Position numbers and translations under genes: made by a program. A stretch of 64,000 bases of DNA from Mansonella perstans (taxonomy: Eukaryota > Nematoda > Chromadorea > Rhabditida > Onchocercidae), in NCBI GenBank assembly GCA_037074765.1, contig JBAMDO010000102.1, positions 1 through 64,000 of the forward strand, in the 5' to 3' direction. Of this stretch, positions 10,784 to 23,700 are shown one piece after another; within the stretch, counting starts at the first letter, position 1; every line of letters starts with the position of its first letter. A model generated the notes under the pieces. That model did no database searches and had not been told where the DNA came from. It saw only the letters and a list, made by a program, of their open reading frames with translations.

Positions 10784-12645
10784 ACATATAAAAAAATTTT
10801 GCTAAATATACAGTAATCAAATCATTTAAATTGAACTGGCATTTTTGATTTATTGAACATAAATTGATTTATTGAACATAAATTCAGATATTTCTCTTTC
10901 GAGTTTATTCTGAAAACTTTGATTTACTGGGTGCCAAGCCAAACCATAAGGTGAACAGAAAAAATGAACACCCAAACAAATATAATTGTAATTGATTCCG
11001 CTGCCGAATTCGAAAAACAAATCTATTATTTTTTGTTATTTATTGATTTTAAGTAAATCATACTTTTCATTTGCCACACTTACAAAAGATAAAAAACAAG
11101 AACTTTAAACTTTTCAGAATATATAGTGGCAGTAATCAACATATCAGAAGAATAAAATTAAATTAAAAAAAAACCAAGAAAATGGAAGCGAAGAAAATAG
11201 GGGCGAGAAGAGCAAATCAATAGTAGGTTGTCAGATGTACCATTATAATTGATATAATTGATCTCTCAACTCATAATCTTATTGTATTTTGGGTGTTTCA
11301 AATTCATTCGAGATTTCAGCTCAAAATTCGAATTAAGAAAAAGGTAAGAATTCTCAAATAAAAAGGAAAACAATCAGTCTATTCCAAGCATAGCATAAAA
11401 AAATTTTTATTCCAAAAATGAGATGGGACTTGGTAATGCTGAGAGAGTTGAAAATTTCACAGAAATAAAAAAATTGATCTTAAATTTCCCAGTCAGATCG
11501 GAGAAAATAAGTGCTCAGGAAATAAATTGTTAAAGGAATTTGAAAACTGGTAGCGACTCTTGATTTTTTTGTAACTTTAAAACGAAGTTATCAGTGATGT
11601 GTCATTCTGTTATTGTCAAACACATATTTATTTCTGCAATAAGTTTCCGCTGCTTAAAATTCCAGCAGTTTATGCAGTGATACCAAAGAAAATCACAAGG
11701 CGGCATTTGAAAACAGCACGACAACATTCTGCTCGGATAGCAGTCTTTTCGCCATTTGCAAACAAAGTTTTGTTAGAAAATTTATGTTGGAGACGTGACA
11801 AAAGTGAAAAATTTGTCCAAAAAAGAAAAATTTCAGGGAAATTAATATAAAGTCCAGTTTTTCGTTTAAATATCACCCATAGATTGGATTTCGTTTTTTT
11901 TTTTTTTTTTTTTTCTGCCTTTGTAAACAATATTTGAGAAGAAAAACTTTTTGATGTTTGCATAATAAGTGACAAGAAAAGAGTGACCAGAATTGAATCA
12001 GCAAATGGTGAATTCCTGAACAAAAGATACGCGTGCGAGCAGGAAAAAAAATACCATTAAAATCGGTGCACTCATTTTAGCCCAACCAATTAACTGTGGC
12101 AGAATTTCACTGACCAAAATATTGGTCATTTTGCAAGACATGCATACATTCGATTTAAATGATAACGATAAAAGTATATGTGCAGATAGAGGCATAAGTT
12201 TGAGGGCGAATGGCGGATTTTTGTCTCAAAAAACTAGTTAAATAGACTTAAAAAATGTAATTGAAAGGTTCGATATTAGATACCGCCTTCTCCTTTAAAC
12301 TGGACACAAATTAGCCAGTTTGCTGACACTTTATAAAAATTTCATCGGCTAACTATCATCGTTCAAATTCATTTCATATTTCACTTAAAAACATTTGAAG
12401 CTTTTAATTAAAAGAGGTCGAGTTTGTAATTCAAATTAACGTTGTCTAGTAAAATTAAATAATTAAAACGGAGTTTTAACATTTTTGATGTTTTAAGACT
12501 CCAGAAGACGGTAGTATTTTCCAAATTTCTTTAGCTTCCTAGTTGCAGTAAATCGCTTTCTGTTTACTGCATTAAAAACTCAACTGTGATTTTTCCTAAA
12601 GAAAATGTTTGGTTATTTGTTGGAATTTTTTTACTGGGCTGAATC
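10784..12645. repeat. Dispersed direct repeat, copy 2 (longer form)
   Basis: Same orientation and near-identical sequence to 1196-2434, from AACATATAAAAAAATTTTGC to ACTGGGCTGAATC. It carries a block at about 11757-12431 that is absent from copy 1. The flanks on both sides differ from those of copy 1, so the shared unit is sharply bounded. The high identity in noncoding DNA points to a recent duplication, gene conversion, or a young mobile element. Confidence 0.8.
11757..12431 (-). other. Block unique to repeat copy 2, with a signal-peptide-like frame
   Basis: About 670 nt present only in copy 2. On the minus strand an ATG at about 12076 opens MSAPILMVFFFLLAR, which reads like a secretion signal. 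It is followed directly by GTATCT, a possible donor, and preceded about 20 nt upstream by TTCTGCCACAG, a possible acceptor. No second exon could be attached with confidence. A long T/A run (about 11896-11915) lies inside. It could be a first exon of a small secreted protein or chance. Confidence 0.2.
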
Positions 12646-12975
12646 AAAATCTAATTTTTGATCTTTTTGATTTTTGTATCAATTCAAAATCTGTTGGCCT
12701 TAATATGCTCTCCTCTTATTCAATTTCAGCTTTGGTTCTTTTAAGTTTTTTTTTGCTTTTTGAACGATATTAGAATAAAATAAGTGAAACTATTGCATTG
12801 TTTGCATTGTTTTAAATTCAGCAAAAGGTGTTGTTTAGAAATTTTACAATGAATAATCCAATTAAAACGCTTCACATTTATTTAAAACATATTTTTATAG
12901 TATTATTTTTGGCAATTTTTGTGGAAATTTCGAAGAGTTTTTGATGAAATGATTTTCTAGGCGCCCAATTTAAAT

Positions 12976-14091
12976 ATGTATCATTTGATATTTACTATCT
13001 TTTTTACATCCAAACAATGCAGTGGTCAATTAGGTTATGGTGATAGTGGCTACTGTTCTAATTGCATCTTGAGCAATAGTGCTGCAATATCACAAGGATT
13101 TCATTTCGGTGGTAGCAATTACGGTATTAATTTAATCTTTTTGAAATTTTACACTCTTCATTGATTCGTTTCAGTGATTTTCTTTGTTTTCTTTCTTTTG
13201 ATGGAGGGAAACAAAAATATCGACCGCAATTTCTTTGTGTCAGATAGAGTAAATAAACTTTAAATTTAAATGCGAGATTTAAATTTTTAATTGAATTCAT
13301 TAGAAAAAAAAAATTGCTCTGCAAAAGTCCGTCCCATTAAAAAATAAGAAAATTTCAGCTTCGAATACTGCAAATTCAGATTTGGCTAGCCAAATTTCAT
13401 ATTCATTACCCATAAGCGATAGCTTCTTTATTCCAAGCAGCAGCTACAGTTTTGGTTCGAATGGTTACGATGCTGAAGCAAGTTATGGCGGTACCCAAGC
13501 CAGTAATCTAAATTATGGTCACCCTTCTACAGTATGTTCTTTTGAGCTTTAATAGCTTTTACGTCTATCTTTCCTAAATATATCGTATATATCATATATA
13601 AACATTACATTATTTCATCAAAGAAAGGAACTTTGAGAATATTTCATTTTTTTAAAACTCCCAGTATTCAAATTTTCTAGATGTCGTGGTATAACGCTTA
13701 TAATTCTGCTGGAAATTATGGTGCAGGAAATGGATATCCCAATTGCCATAATAATAATTGCTTATCAAATACTGGATTTAAGATAGCTTCTAACACATTA
13801 GCGAAAACCACATTAGCGAGTACTGGTGCAGGTAATGATATTTCCGGAAGCAGTACTATCTACAATTCCTATCCTTCGTTACCAGATACAAGTTACGGGA
13901 AATATTCATTGCCTGTTGCTTACAGTGTACACTCTAATTCAAAATCACTTCCAAAAATCTATACCGGTAATAGCTATGCAGGTTTGGAGACTAGTTATGC
14001 ATTACCGGCTGTATACAGCAACTATCCGACTATTTTCGGTAGTTATAATGATCAAGGTAGAGTTCAAGGACCAAGGCATTTTCCAGAATAG
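12976..14091 (+). CDS. Secreted Tyr/Ser/Gly/Asn-rich protein, unrecognised
   Basis: Three exons (12976-13123, 13359-13531, 13681-14091) with matching phases give 243 residues. Acceptors are TTTCAG and TTTCTAG; donors are GGTATTA (weak) and GTATGT. The first 15-17 residues (MYHLIFTIFFTSKQCSG) form a plausible signal peptide. The mature protein is low in charge and rich in Tyr, Ser, Gly and Asn, with motifs such as SYSFGSNGYDAEASYGG, NYGAGNGYPNC and several SYAL/SYGK-like steps. A few cysteines lie near the N terminus (YCSNC) and in the third exon. It ends GRVQGPRHFPE. The start is favoured because TTTTCTAG at about 12953-12960 could take a spliced leader 15 nt before the ATG. Composition resembles structural cuticle or eggshell proteins, but no family was recognised and that role is only a guess. 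Confidence 0.75.
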
Positions 14092-17000
14092 AAAAACTGC
14101 TATCAACGTCCACTTCGGACCTTATCATAACATATTGAAATATTGAAATTGATTTATTCATAAAATTGCTTTCTGCAATGAAATTTCTCAAATTCTATTA
14201 AATTTTTTGAAATCTTTGTCATTTACAAAGGTAATATTTTTAGAATCATATCAATTATCTGGGCATTGAATTTCACGAAGTTGTATTTAAAATCCATTAG
14301 GAAAGTCCATCTGTAAGAAGAATAAATGAATATTTAAAAAATGAATAATTCGTAAAATCAGCTGACGTTATCTTATATCTTTCACTGGCCAATCTCCTGA
14401 TTACCCTGCTGACTCCATTGACTTGGATTTTTCCATGTCTCTTTTTATTAATATAACTTTAATGTGAATAAATATTAATTTGAGTTGATTTATAACGAAC
14501 AGAAACAAATAATTAATAGAAAATGAATTCTTTCCATTTTCTCAATTGAAATGCCTGGATTTGCACAGCAAATTATGATGATTGATCAATAAGACATTTA
14601 GTATGTCAAGTTCTTGATCAACGTGTAGAATATTTCTGTGACCTTTAGTTTTCTGCTTATAAACGGCAGAGTTCATAATTATGTCGTGCGCACATCTGAT
14701 TTAATTTATTTCTAAATATCTAAACTATCGCACTCTTGTGAATACAGCAAATAAGCAGATATGATACTTTGCTGATGTAATCAAATCACAGCACAAGGGG
14801 ATTCAAAAACAAATGGGATAAATTGAATTGGTCCAATGAACTCAAAAATTCAGATTTTTACATCAGTTGCAAATCAAACTTATTGATGTCGTATTTGGAC
14901 ATTTAAATGACGAAGTTGCGAATAAAAAAATTGTTGATATGTATTCGGGCATTTTTTTGCTGAAGAATTCAAAAACTTTGAAATGTAAGTGAAACAAATA
15001 ATCAAAAAAAAAAAAAAAAAACATCAAAAAAAAATAAATATCAAATAAATAAGTGAACAAATACAACATAAAATAACGAAGTAAAAAAACAAGTTGTCAA
15101 AACAAAAGCCAACTGAAGTAGCAAGCATAAGAATAGACTGGTTGATATGAAAGCAAAATAAAGTATTTGGTGAGAGTAATTGGTCGCGTAATTTTACTCT
15201 TTTTTTTTAAATGGATTAAATTCAAAGAATTGCCTTCCAAGTTATCCGATCTGATTTGTTTGTTTTTTGCCTCTAAAAATTTATTAGGAAATATTTGCAC
15301 TGAATAGCAATTAGAGTCTTGCCCATACATTTGTCCCTAATTAGTTTGTTTTCTTTTTCATGATAGACTTCTGAGAGAAAAAACGAAATGTTAATGCTTT
15401 GGAACGTTTTGCCGAAAATGATTAATTTATATTTCGTGATTTCCTACTCAGTGGGCATGTTAAACTCGATCCTCGAAGCATTTATTGACATTTGTTTGTG
15501 ATTTATTGACATTTGCATATCAAAGCCTGTCTATGCAGGTTTTTCCAATCATTCTACTAGAAATTGATAAGAGAAATCAGGGGCAAGTTAGAAGCAGTTT
15601 ACTTTCATAATATTTATAAAAAATAGATTAAAATCTTATTTTTTTCGCTAAACTATCCAGGTTTTTTCCAGACATGTTACCTAAAATGTTGCAATCTTTC
15701 GTAACATTTCCTGAGCTTCAAGAAAAAATACTTGGCGTCAGAAAAGTATTGCAGCTGTTCATTGGATAAATGATTTCAAATTTCTTTGAAAATTTAAAAG
15801 GCGAAATAACGTAAAGATTATTAATAAATCTTTTCAACTTCCTGCATTTTTTTATCGCTGAAACAGTGGTAACTGCAATGCTGAAGATCTTTTGAAATTT
15901 AAATGCTTTGAAAAACAGCACCACTGAATTATTTAAATCAATTTCATTGTGTTTTTATATTTATATACGTCATAAAATTAAAATTATGCTTGCTGTTAAC
16001 ACTCCACAAGTTAACTGTTAACACTACTAACACACTTCATCTGTTATCTTTGCTCTTTATTTTGTTAGTGATCAATAGTTGTGAAAAAAATTTTGAAATT
16101 CGGTGATTTTGCTATCCATGACATGCAGATATTACTAAAGTGAACTTTTTATTAATACTGATAAAATGAAGACAAAGAAGAATGCTGAAATTGAATAATA
16201 AGTTTGTTAATTATATTTAAAATTAACCAGTTAATATATGCTGTTTTTTTAATTGAGCTAATTGTTTAACATTTTTTTGTACTCACAATTTTTTAATACT
16301 ATATTTGGTTTCAAAAAATTAAAAAGTCTTTTCAAAATAATGGTCAAAAGTAATTTAATAGGCTAACAAAATAGTAATGGCAGGAGGATTTTGTTGAAAC
16401 TCAAAGTTATAGTAGCTTAGCACATTATGTTAGATTAGAGTTTTGTTTGACTTCAACGTTTCTGCGGAAATTTTGGTGATTTCTAGTTCTTTAATAGTGA
16501 AAAATTTCATCTTAAAATACATAGTAAGGAGGGAAAGTATTAGACAAGAAATTTTTTACATTCTGTTTACATAGATATTTATTAATCAAAGAAATCATCG
16601 ATTTTGTTGATAGGTTAGGTTTATATTGGTGACTATTTATCATTGCATTTAACAGTAATTGTAATCTGATCTGATAAAAGTAGTCGTAAAGGTAAATAGT
16701 ACTAAAATGTTAGAAGAAAAGAGTGAATGAAGTTAGAAGTTGCAAAACTTGTCGTTTCATTGCTCCTCTCTGGAAGCTAACATGAAGAAGTAGACTTCTA
16801 ATCAATCCACATTTTTCATTCTTTATCATCCAGCTATCCTATCCCTATCGTTCTCTTTTCTCGTCTTCTTTTTTTTTAATCTAATTTGTGCGTTACCAAA
16901 ATATATGCAGAGCTGAATAACATTTAGTAACTCTCACTCACTGATAGCTCATTGCAAAAAAAAGAAAACCTGAATTTTTCAACTCTAAAAAACTAAATTC

Positions 17001-17472
17001 CTCAATTTTTTAAATCTTAAACTTAAAAAGTTTTATTTTTAACACACAGTAAAAGCTAACGAATCTTGTTTGTTATTTGATTTCTAAAGAAGTTTCTTGA
17101 TCTGTTTATCAGTGAAAATGATCAAATGGTTGATCCATTAATAAATTGAGAGTAAATAAAATCATTTGATCTTTCAATTCTTAATGCATACGCAGCTGTA
17201 GAGAAATTTATTACGTTGGCTGTTTAGTTATCGTAGGGTTCAATTAAATTATTCCCTCTCTCATTTCTTAATACACACTTAGTTATTTCTTACATTGTGC
17301 TTGATATTCTTCTATCACCGTTCGGAAAAAGTGACCAGTAGAAAAAAATCCAAGAATTGACCAGTGATTCAATTCACATATTTCTATGCAAAGATCAGGT
17401 AATTTTCTTTATTTTGATATTCGATATATGTACATAATTTTTCAATAGTTGGAAATTTAGTTTCTTTGGCAG
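14092..17472. other. Region without a recognised gene
   Basis: AT-rich DNA with A runs at about 15004-15020 and 15026-15034. Short open frames on both strands look like chance: they are rich in Phe/Ile/Lys/Asn and lack flanking splice signals. One short run at about 16728 (ATG then MKLEVAKLVVSLLLSG) reads like a signal peptide but stops at once and has no donor. Confidence 0.5.
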
Positions 17473-17567
17473 AGAGCCTGCAAGTTTCCTGTAGAAGACA
17501 GACCACCGTCATTCATAGTCGATGTTATGAGGTGCTATTGTTTGTGCAATTACAATCATGACAAAAA
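17473..17567 (+). CDS. Candidate internal exon encoding a Cys-rich segment
   Basis: A good acceptor (TTCTTTGGCAG) is followed by 31 open codons and the donor GTAAAT. The translation contains CKFPVEDRPPSFIVDVMRC and then CYCLCNYNHDKK, a composition unlike the surrounding random frames. An internal donor (GTGCTA at 17532) would end it earlier, in the same phase. It could belong to the gene that starts further right, but I could not connect the phases, so it may be part of an unseen gene. No family recognised. Confidence 0.3.
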
Positions 17568-20500
17568 GTAAATATTTAAACAGCATTGGATTGATGGATG
17601 TTATAGTATTCTATAATATACAATAGATCTTATCAGTAAATTAATTGCATTTTGTACAAATTTTTTGTTAATTTTGTAGTACTTCAAAAGTTTTGTGAAA
17701 TTTCATAAATGAATTCCAAACGTTATTGGAACTCTTCTGGAACTGTTTCAATCCTTTAAAAGATATTATAAAAAGTTAAAAGGGAGAAGCGAAGTGAAAT
17801 TGTTTAATTAACTTGGGTATCTTGATGTTTATGTTACAACAAAACTTATCAACTTTATCAGCTCGACAATACGCAATCTTATTAATAAGAGAAGTAAGTA
17901 AGCTCTAAAGTTCCTGCTGTAGTTAACCTTTGAATGCAAAAACTTTAGGACACAGAATGATTCAATGCATGATGGATAAATATAGCTCAAAGATATCATC
18001 TATTGTATTATTGCTCAAGTAGGCATGGCAGATCTGTTGCATTTTTGACCAAGAATGGAACAGAATGCAGGTTAGTGTTTCACAAGAAGTTTCGAGGACT
18101 TAAAACTTATAGGCCTTTCATTACATCGGTGAAACAATAAAAATTGCAAGCTTATCGTAAAAGTCACACAAAGAGCAATGTGCAGAAAGTACGGAAAGAC
18201 GATTTTTTAAATCATTGGTACAATAGTTGCATTACATCTTCTTATAGCTTATTCAAAGCTTATGATGATATTTATAGCTTTAAGATATCTAAAACTATCA
18301 ATCAGTCAATAGAGGGAGAAACAAAAGCGAAGAAATTTTCTATAAACTATTTGTTGGCGAACATTCACACTTTAAAGTGTAAGCTTTTCAAATTTACTGA
18401 ACAATTGTTCTGCAATTATGAAGTGGCTCAGATCAAGTCGTGGATAATATAATTATTGAAACGAATTTCTCGATGTTTTGAAGTTTGAACTAGTCATCTA
18501 TAAGTTCAAGTACTTCGGCATCATCAAAAAGATGTTCGCCGCAAAAATAATTAAAAAATATAAATCCCTAAGAAACTGAACTGAGAAAACTAGTGACTTA
18601 TAGAATATCCGTTATATTGTGAGTGCTTCAATGATAGATATTATTTGTATGCAAAGTTTCAAATTTTCATTTCCTCGAAGAGATCGCGATAATTTCGATC
18701 TGAGTGAGAATGAGTCATTAATTTTGCCGCAACTTTATATTATTGATTATCATAAACATTCCTTTGATAAACAGAAAATTCATCTTAATAATTTTTTCTA
18801 TTTTCATTTGCCCTTGTCATAATCGTATCCTGTGTTAAACTATGAATCACCAAATTTATTATTCATTAGCGAAATATTGATTCTTATAATATAATATGTT
18901 TGATAGGAATTCGACCAACTTAAAAAGTTCCAGGACTATAATTATGGGTGATGACCAAAGGAAGGAAATACTTAAATAAAAAAGTTTTTGTTTGGTGAGG
19001 AAAGAAATATTCAATTTACTAATTTGAAAGTTCAAGTAGAAGGTTATAACACAGACTTTTCGAATATCAACGCTATTTTCAATTGTTTCATTGTGGCAAT
19101 GACCGCCAACTCGAACTCATATTGTCCTGCATGAATTAGCCAAAAAGTCATCTACTTCATTATTATCGGGCTTCTGATCTTCTTTCATAAATGATTAAGA
19201 ATATTGTTATTTTCAGTTATTATTTTTAGCAGATTAAAACATTTTTTCTTCTCAAAATAAAGAACTCGAAATTCTTACAAAATGATTTAAACAAATGTAG
19301 CCTCAAGTTATTATTAAAATCATTTCATGTTTGAAATTATCAAATGTGTGAAATTAACAATTTGTCAAACTTTGATTTTAGTATAACTCTGTCAACATGC
19401 CAGAGATTAGTTTTCAACTAAAAACGATTTTGCAAACATTTTTTAACTTTATGGAAATTATTTGAAAATAAATTTTATGTAATAGAAAATTGTATGGAAG
19501 CAAAATTTAAATTTATTCGATCAGTGATAATATGACAACTAGCTGACAAGCACCACTATTGCGGTTAATGTCAACAAGAAATTGATTAGGACATATGACA
19601 TTATTATCTTTTCATATCTCTGTAAGCTGCCATCTCATATTTAATAATTTTTTTTTTCAATCTTTTGCGTAAGAAATGTATTTTTCTCTTCTAACACATT
19701 GCAAAAAGACCAAAATATCTTCCGCTCATGAAATTTCATTGCATATTTTAAAGTGTTCATTAATTTTTACTCTGAAAAAAAGCTGAGAAATGTTTTTGAT
19801 TTCCAATTATTTCTGTATAACAACGACATTTGTGCACAATTTATGAAAACTCGACGTACCATTAATCAACTACATTAATATAAAAGCTTATTAACAATTG
19901 CAAAAAGAATGTAACGCCTAAAAGTCCTTAGAGTTTATGTAAATCTCTTTGTTAGGAAGAAGTTGAAATGCTGTGCCAATATTTCAATTTTAATAGAAAT
20001 AATTACAGTTATTATTCACAATTGCCTTACCGGAACAATCCGATTATTCCATGCAACTGGTCAGTAATGTAATACGTTCCAGGATTTTAGATTTCTGGTC
20101 CTATTTCGTCTGAGATATTACTATTTTAAAAGAACGAAGAGCTCTTATCATTTCTTAAATTATTTGATCAAACAGTAAATCAAGTGAGTTTACAAAAAAA
20201 TTTCTTTTGAAGAAAATGATGAAAATAAAAAGGAACCGGATGAAAAGATGATTGCTTTATAAATATTTTAATTTAGCCCTAATTGCTTCTCGCTTTATTT
20301 TGTGATGGACCTGCCAACACATAATCTAAAAACTTTCTGCTAACTTTTAAAACTTTCAAACATTTTTTCTCTTCGTTCTCGCCCATTCGAGTGCTCCGGT
20401 CCTAATATAAGAAGTGACGCATTAGCGTCAAGATAGCCGAACTTGACATGTTTCTTGCAAAATGCGTCACTTCATCAGCATCTGAATGTGTAATTTGTAA

Positions 20501-20741
20501 GAACTTAACCAAAACTGTTTTTTTTTCTTCCATTACTCAAAAACTTTCTAGAATTACTGCAAAAGAAATTTGATAGCAGGAAAAATTATTTTTAATTCGT
20601 TTAATTAATTCCTAGACAAATATATTTTTAAATTTAAAAAAAAGAAATATTATTAAATGGTCTGAAACTCTTCAGTTATAAGATTGAAAATTACTTTAGT
20701 TTTCAAAGTAATGGTTATTTCAGTTTCCTCATACTCAAACA
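17568..20741. other. Region without a confident gene
   Basis: Contains an ORF at 18144-18452 (102 codons, Lys/Ser/Asn-rich) and an open stretch near 18640-18822 with a hydrophilic segment (FSFPRRDRDNFDLSENES). Neither has convincing splice signals or a recognised family; either could be a decayed element. The perfect inverted repeat at 20411-20473 is listed separately. Confidence 0.45.
20411..20473. repeat. Perfect 13-bp inverted repeat with a nested hairpin
   Basis: GAAGTGACGCATT (20411-20423) is the exact reverse complement of AATGCGTCACTTC (20461-20473). Inside, GTCAAG (20427-20432) pairs with CTTGAC (20442-20447). It lies about 270 nt upstream of the first exon of the next gene. It could form a cruciform or an RNA hairpin. 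The TGACGC core resembles a bZIP (CRE/AP-1-like) half-site, so two inverted regulatory sites are another reading. Confidence 0.6.
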
Positions 20742-23700
20742 ATGCATTCATCCTTGCATTCCGATGGCGATGCAGTGGCGAAAACGAATTTACCATTTTT
20801 ACGGACAATATTTTCGTTAGCGGTAATTTCTTAAATGATTAGAAGATATTAGTTATGTGCAATTACTGACTAATTAATGAAAAATAACAGAAAAATTGTT
20901 CCATAATTTTTTCTGGAATTATTGGCATTGCTTTTCTTTATAAAATAAAGTAAATTTGTTAAGTCGCCGCGGTCAATGAGCAGCAAGTATCGTAAGAAGA
21001 AGAAATTTTCATTTCATTTGGGTGAACAGAAACGAAAACCGAACAAAAAACAATCAAGACACCGATCACTTCGTTCGATGCTTTACGGCTTGAATTTAAA
21101 GCAGTAAGAATTTTCAAACGAATTTTGAAAAGTAAAGTCGAAAAATGTGACGGCGAAAGTCGAAGTGCTTTCGATTTCAGTAAATTGCTGTTACTTTTGA
21201 CTCATCATTTTGAACTAATATTCTAAGAAGTTTGAAAAGTTGCAGCATTTTTCTTGCTTCTCGTCGCTTTGGCCAAATTTCAATTTTTATTGTTTACAGT
21301 AATTTAGAGATTTTTCACCATAAATTTTGTAACTTACGAACCTCTCATCAGGTCTTCATTTAGCATGCATTTCTGAAGAGTAATAACTGAATATCTTTTT
21401 TCGCTTTAGTTTTATTTACTTTCTGCATTATCATTTCGCCGTTTCGTGCTGAATTCCACGTTTAATTTTCTCTTATTATGTATATTTCATTTTTTTTAAA
21501 TATTTTCTTAAAATCTTAATTATCTTCTTTTAATTGACAGTTGCGAAGTAGGTTTTGCTCATCTTTTACTACAAGTTCACATCAAAATGCACTAATTACT
21601 AACAGGACCCAAGTACTGAATTATATATATTGCTAACTGGACAGGATAAGCCTTTATTTTTCGGTGAAAATGCATTGTACATCTGCCATAGGTGAGAAAC
21701 TCATTTTTTATCAGAATTTTACTAGTTCATAACAGATTGAAGAATTTTCGGCTAAGTAAAAACTTTTTGTTTCAAGGCTAGGCTATCTTGCAAAAGATAA
21801 TAGTGTCGATTCTCATTATTGCTTCCTATGTGTTTGAAAAAATAATCAATAATAATGACCAGGATAATAGCTCATAATTATTAGTAATCTTCTTTGTCTT
21901 CCATAACTTAAGCTCGAAGGCAATATTTGACATCGGCTGACAATACTGTCATATGATCGATTGGCAAATTAAATTACAGCGATACGAAAGATAAATACCA
22001 AAATGCGCGATGGAAGATTGCGAAAGGGCAAAATATTAGCGATAAAGTTGCAAAATACATAGTAAAATGCTGTTGTTTATAGATTCTTAAGTAATCTTAC
22101 GTTCTGGAGAGATTTTCCACTTGCGCCACATTTTTATTATGGTTGAGACTAATTACTGATATATAACCCAGTTTATCAGAATTTGATAGGCACAAACTCC
22201 GAGTAAGGTCCAAAACAACTTAGATTCAGAATACATGAACGATTCATGCTTGAAAATTAAATAAATGATTGTATGATAATCGAGTATTACGGAATTATGA
22301 TATGATCTCTTCCTAAGTGATCCATTATACAAAGTGGTATTAATAAGACAGAATATGAAGTGATATTCATTGTTCTTATCAATAATTTTGCGGAATGACT
22401 GATCATCCATAAACATTTTGTTTAACTTTTAGCAGACATCTTATCAAAAAACAATCCTTTCCATCGAGGCATTTAGCAAGGTCTTTGTATTTTTGCAACT
22501 TAGTATTATATTTATCGAATAATTATCTCACATTTTTCGTATCAATTTGAACAGATCCGAAAACACTTGAAAGTTTGGCAAAAAAAAAGAGCAAGTTTTA
22601 ATTAGAAAAGTTTCTGAAAGAAAATTCAAAAATTAGAGTGAAAGAAAGTTAGCACAACTAAAAACATGAGAAATTTTCTATGAATTTAAAAAGTACGAGA
22701 GTTTCACTTGACATAGACACGGATTTTTTTACTTTTTCCTAAGCTGCTTCTTTCCATTCAGCCTCATATTGATGATAACCGTATGCCGAAAACACAATCC
22801 GAGAAATAGGAAGAATTTCGTCAGCGAAAGTAAAATGACTGATAAAAGACAAAAAAAATTGTGCTTTCGACTTTACATATTTGCCATCTCTTACTGCCAA
22901 AAGTTGCAGAACCTAAAAAAAATTAGTAAAATAGATTAATTGTTCAAAAGTTAAGTGCGCAGTTAAACGCAGTAAAGCTCATTTCATTGTGTCTATACGC
23001 TACAAATTTAGTAATATAAAGGAACCAAGCTACCTTAGAGTACCTTAGAGTAATAATTATTTGTATTGGCTTATTACTCTTATCTGTCTCCATCCATGTT
23101 TACTTCCTTGAAAGTTCCAGCATATCAATTACGTTTTAGCATACTTAAATTGGTATAATTATTTCAGCTTTTGCATATCCATTATTTGTAATAATCATCA
23201 TGCTTGTCTCTTATTTTGCCTAACTCATACATTAAGGGAAAATGATATATCCCAACGGTCAACAAGAATATCTAATACTTTTACTGTGTAAACATAACAT
23301 TCCCTTTTATGAAGTCTTCGTAACTTCCTATTTTCAAAGCAAAAAAGTAAAAAGGAATCAAGTCATCCTTAGAATAATGATTATTTATACTGGCTTATTA
23401 CTCTCATTTGCCTCTGTCTTTTATTCACAACAACAATGCAATAATGTTGCTGTAAATAGACTCTACATATCGAACGTATGACGAGGTCGATTTAAATGCC
23501 TTTAACTTCCACCTGATTCAGAAGCGGACAACAAGGATGTTGAACATTATATTTTTGGGCATTTATAATCTAAATTTAACAACTGTAGTCATTTATTTCC
23601 AATATTCTGTCATTAGCATTTCTACATTGTAGAATAATTCTTTTTGAAAATTATATAGAAATTAACCATATTAGTTCTTCATTATGCTCCTCGTTATTAA

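Noticed and set aside
21980..22061. Open frame after TTACAG that could follow exon 4
   Set aside because: The in-phase alternative to 24208 is simpler; composition is ordinary and the donor (GTAAAA) is weak.
22757..22850. Exon-like segment containing LILMITVCRKHN, like the end of a membrane helix
   Set aside because: Its phase cannot be joined to the following exon of the micro-exon gene; kept out for lack of support.
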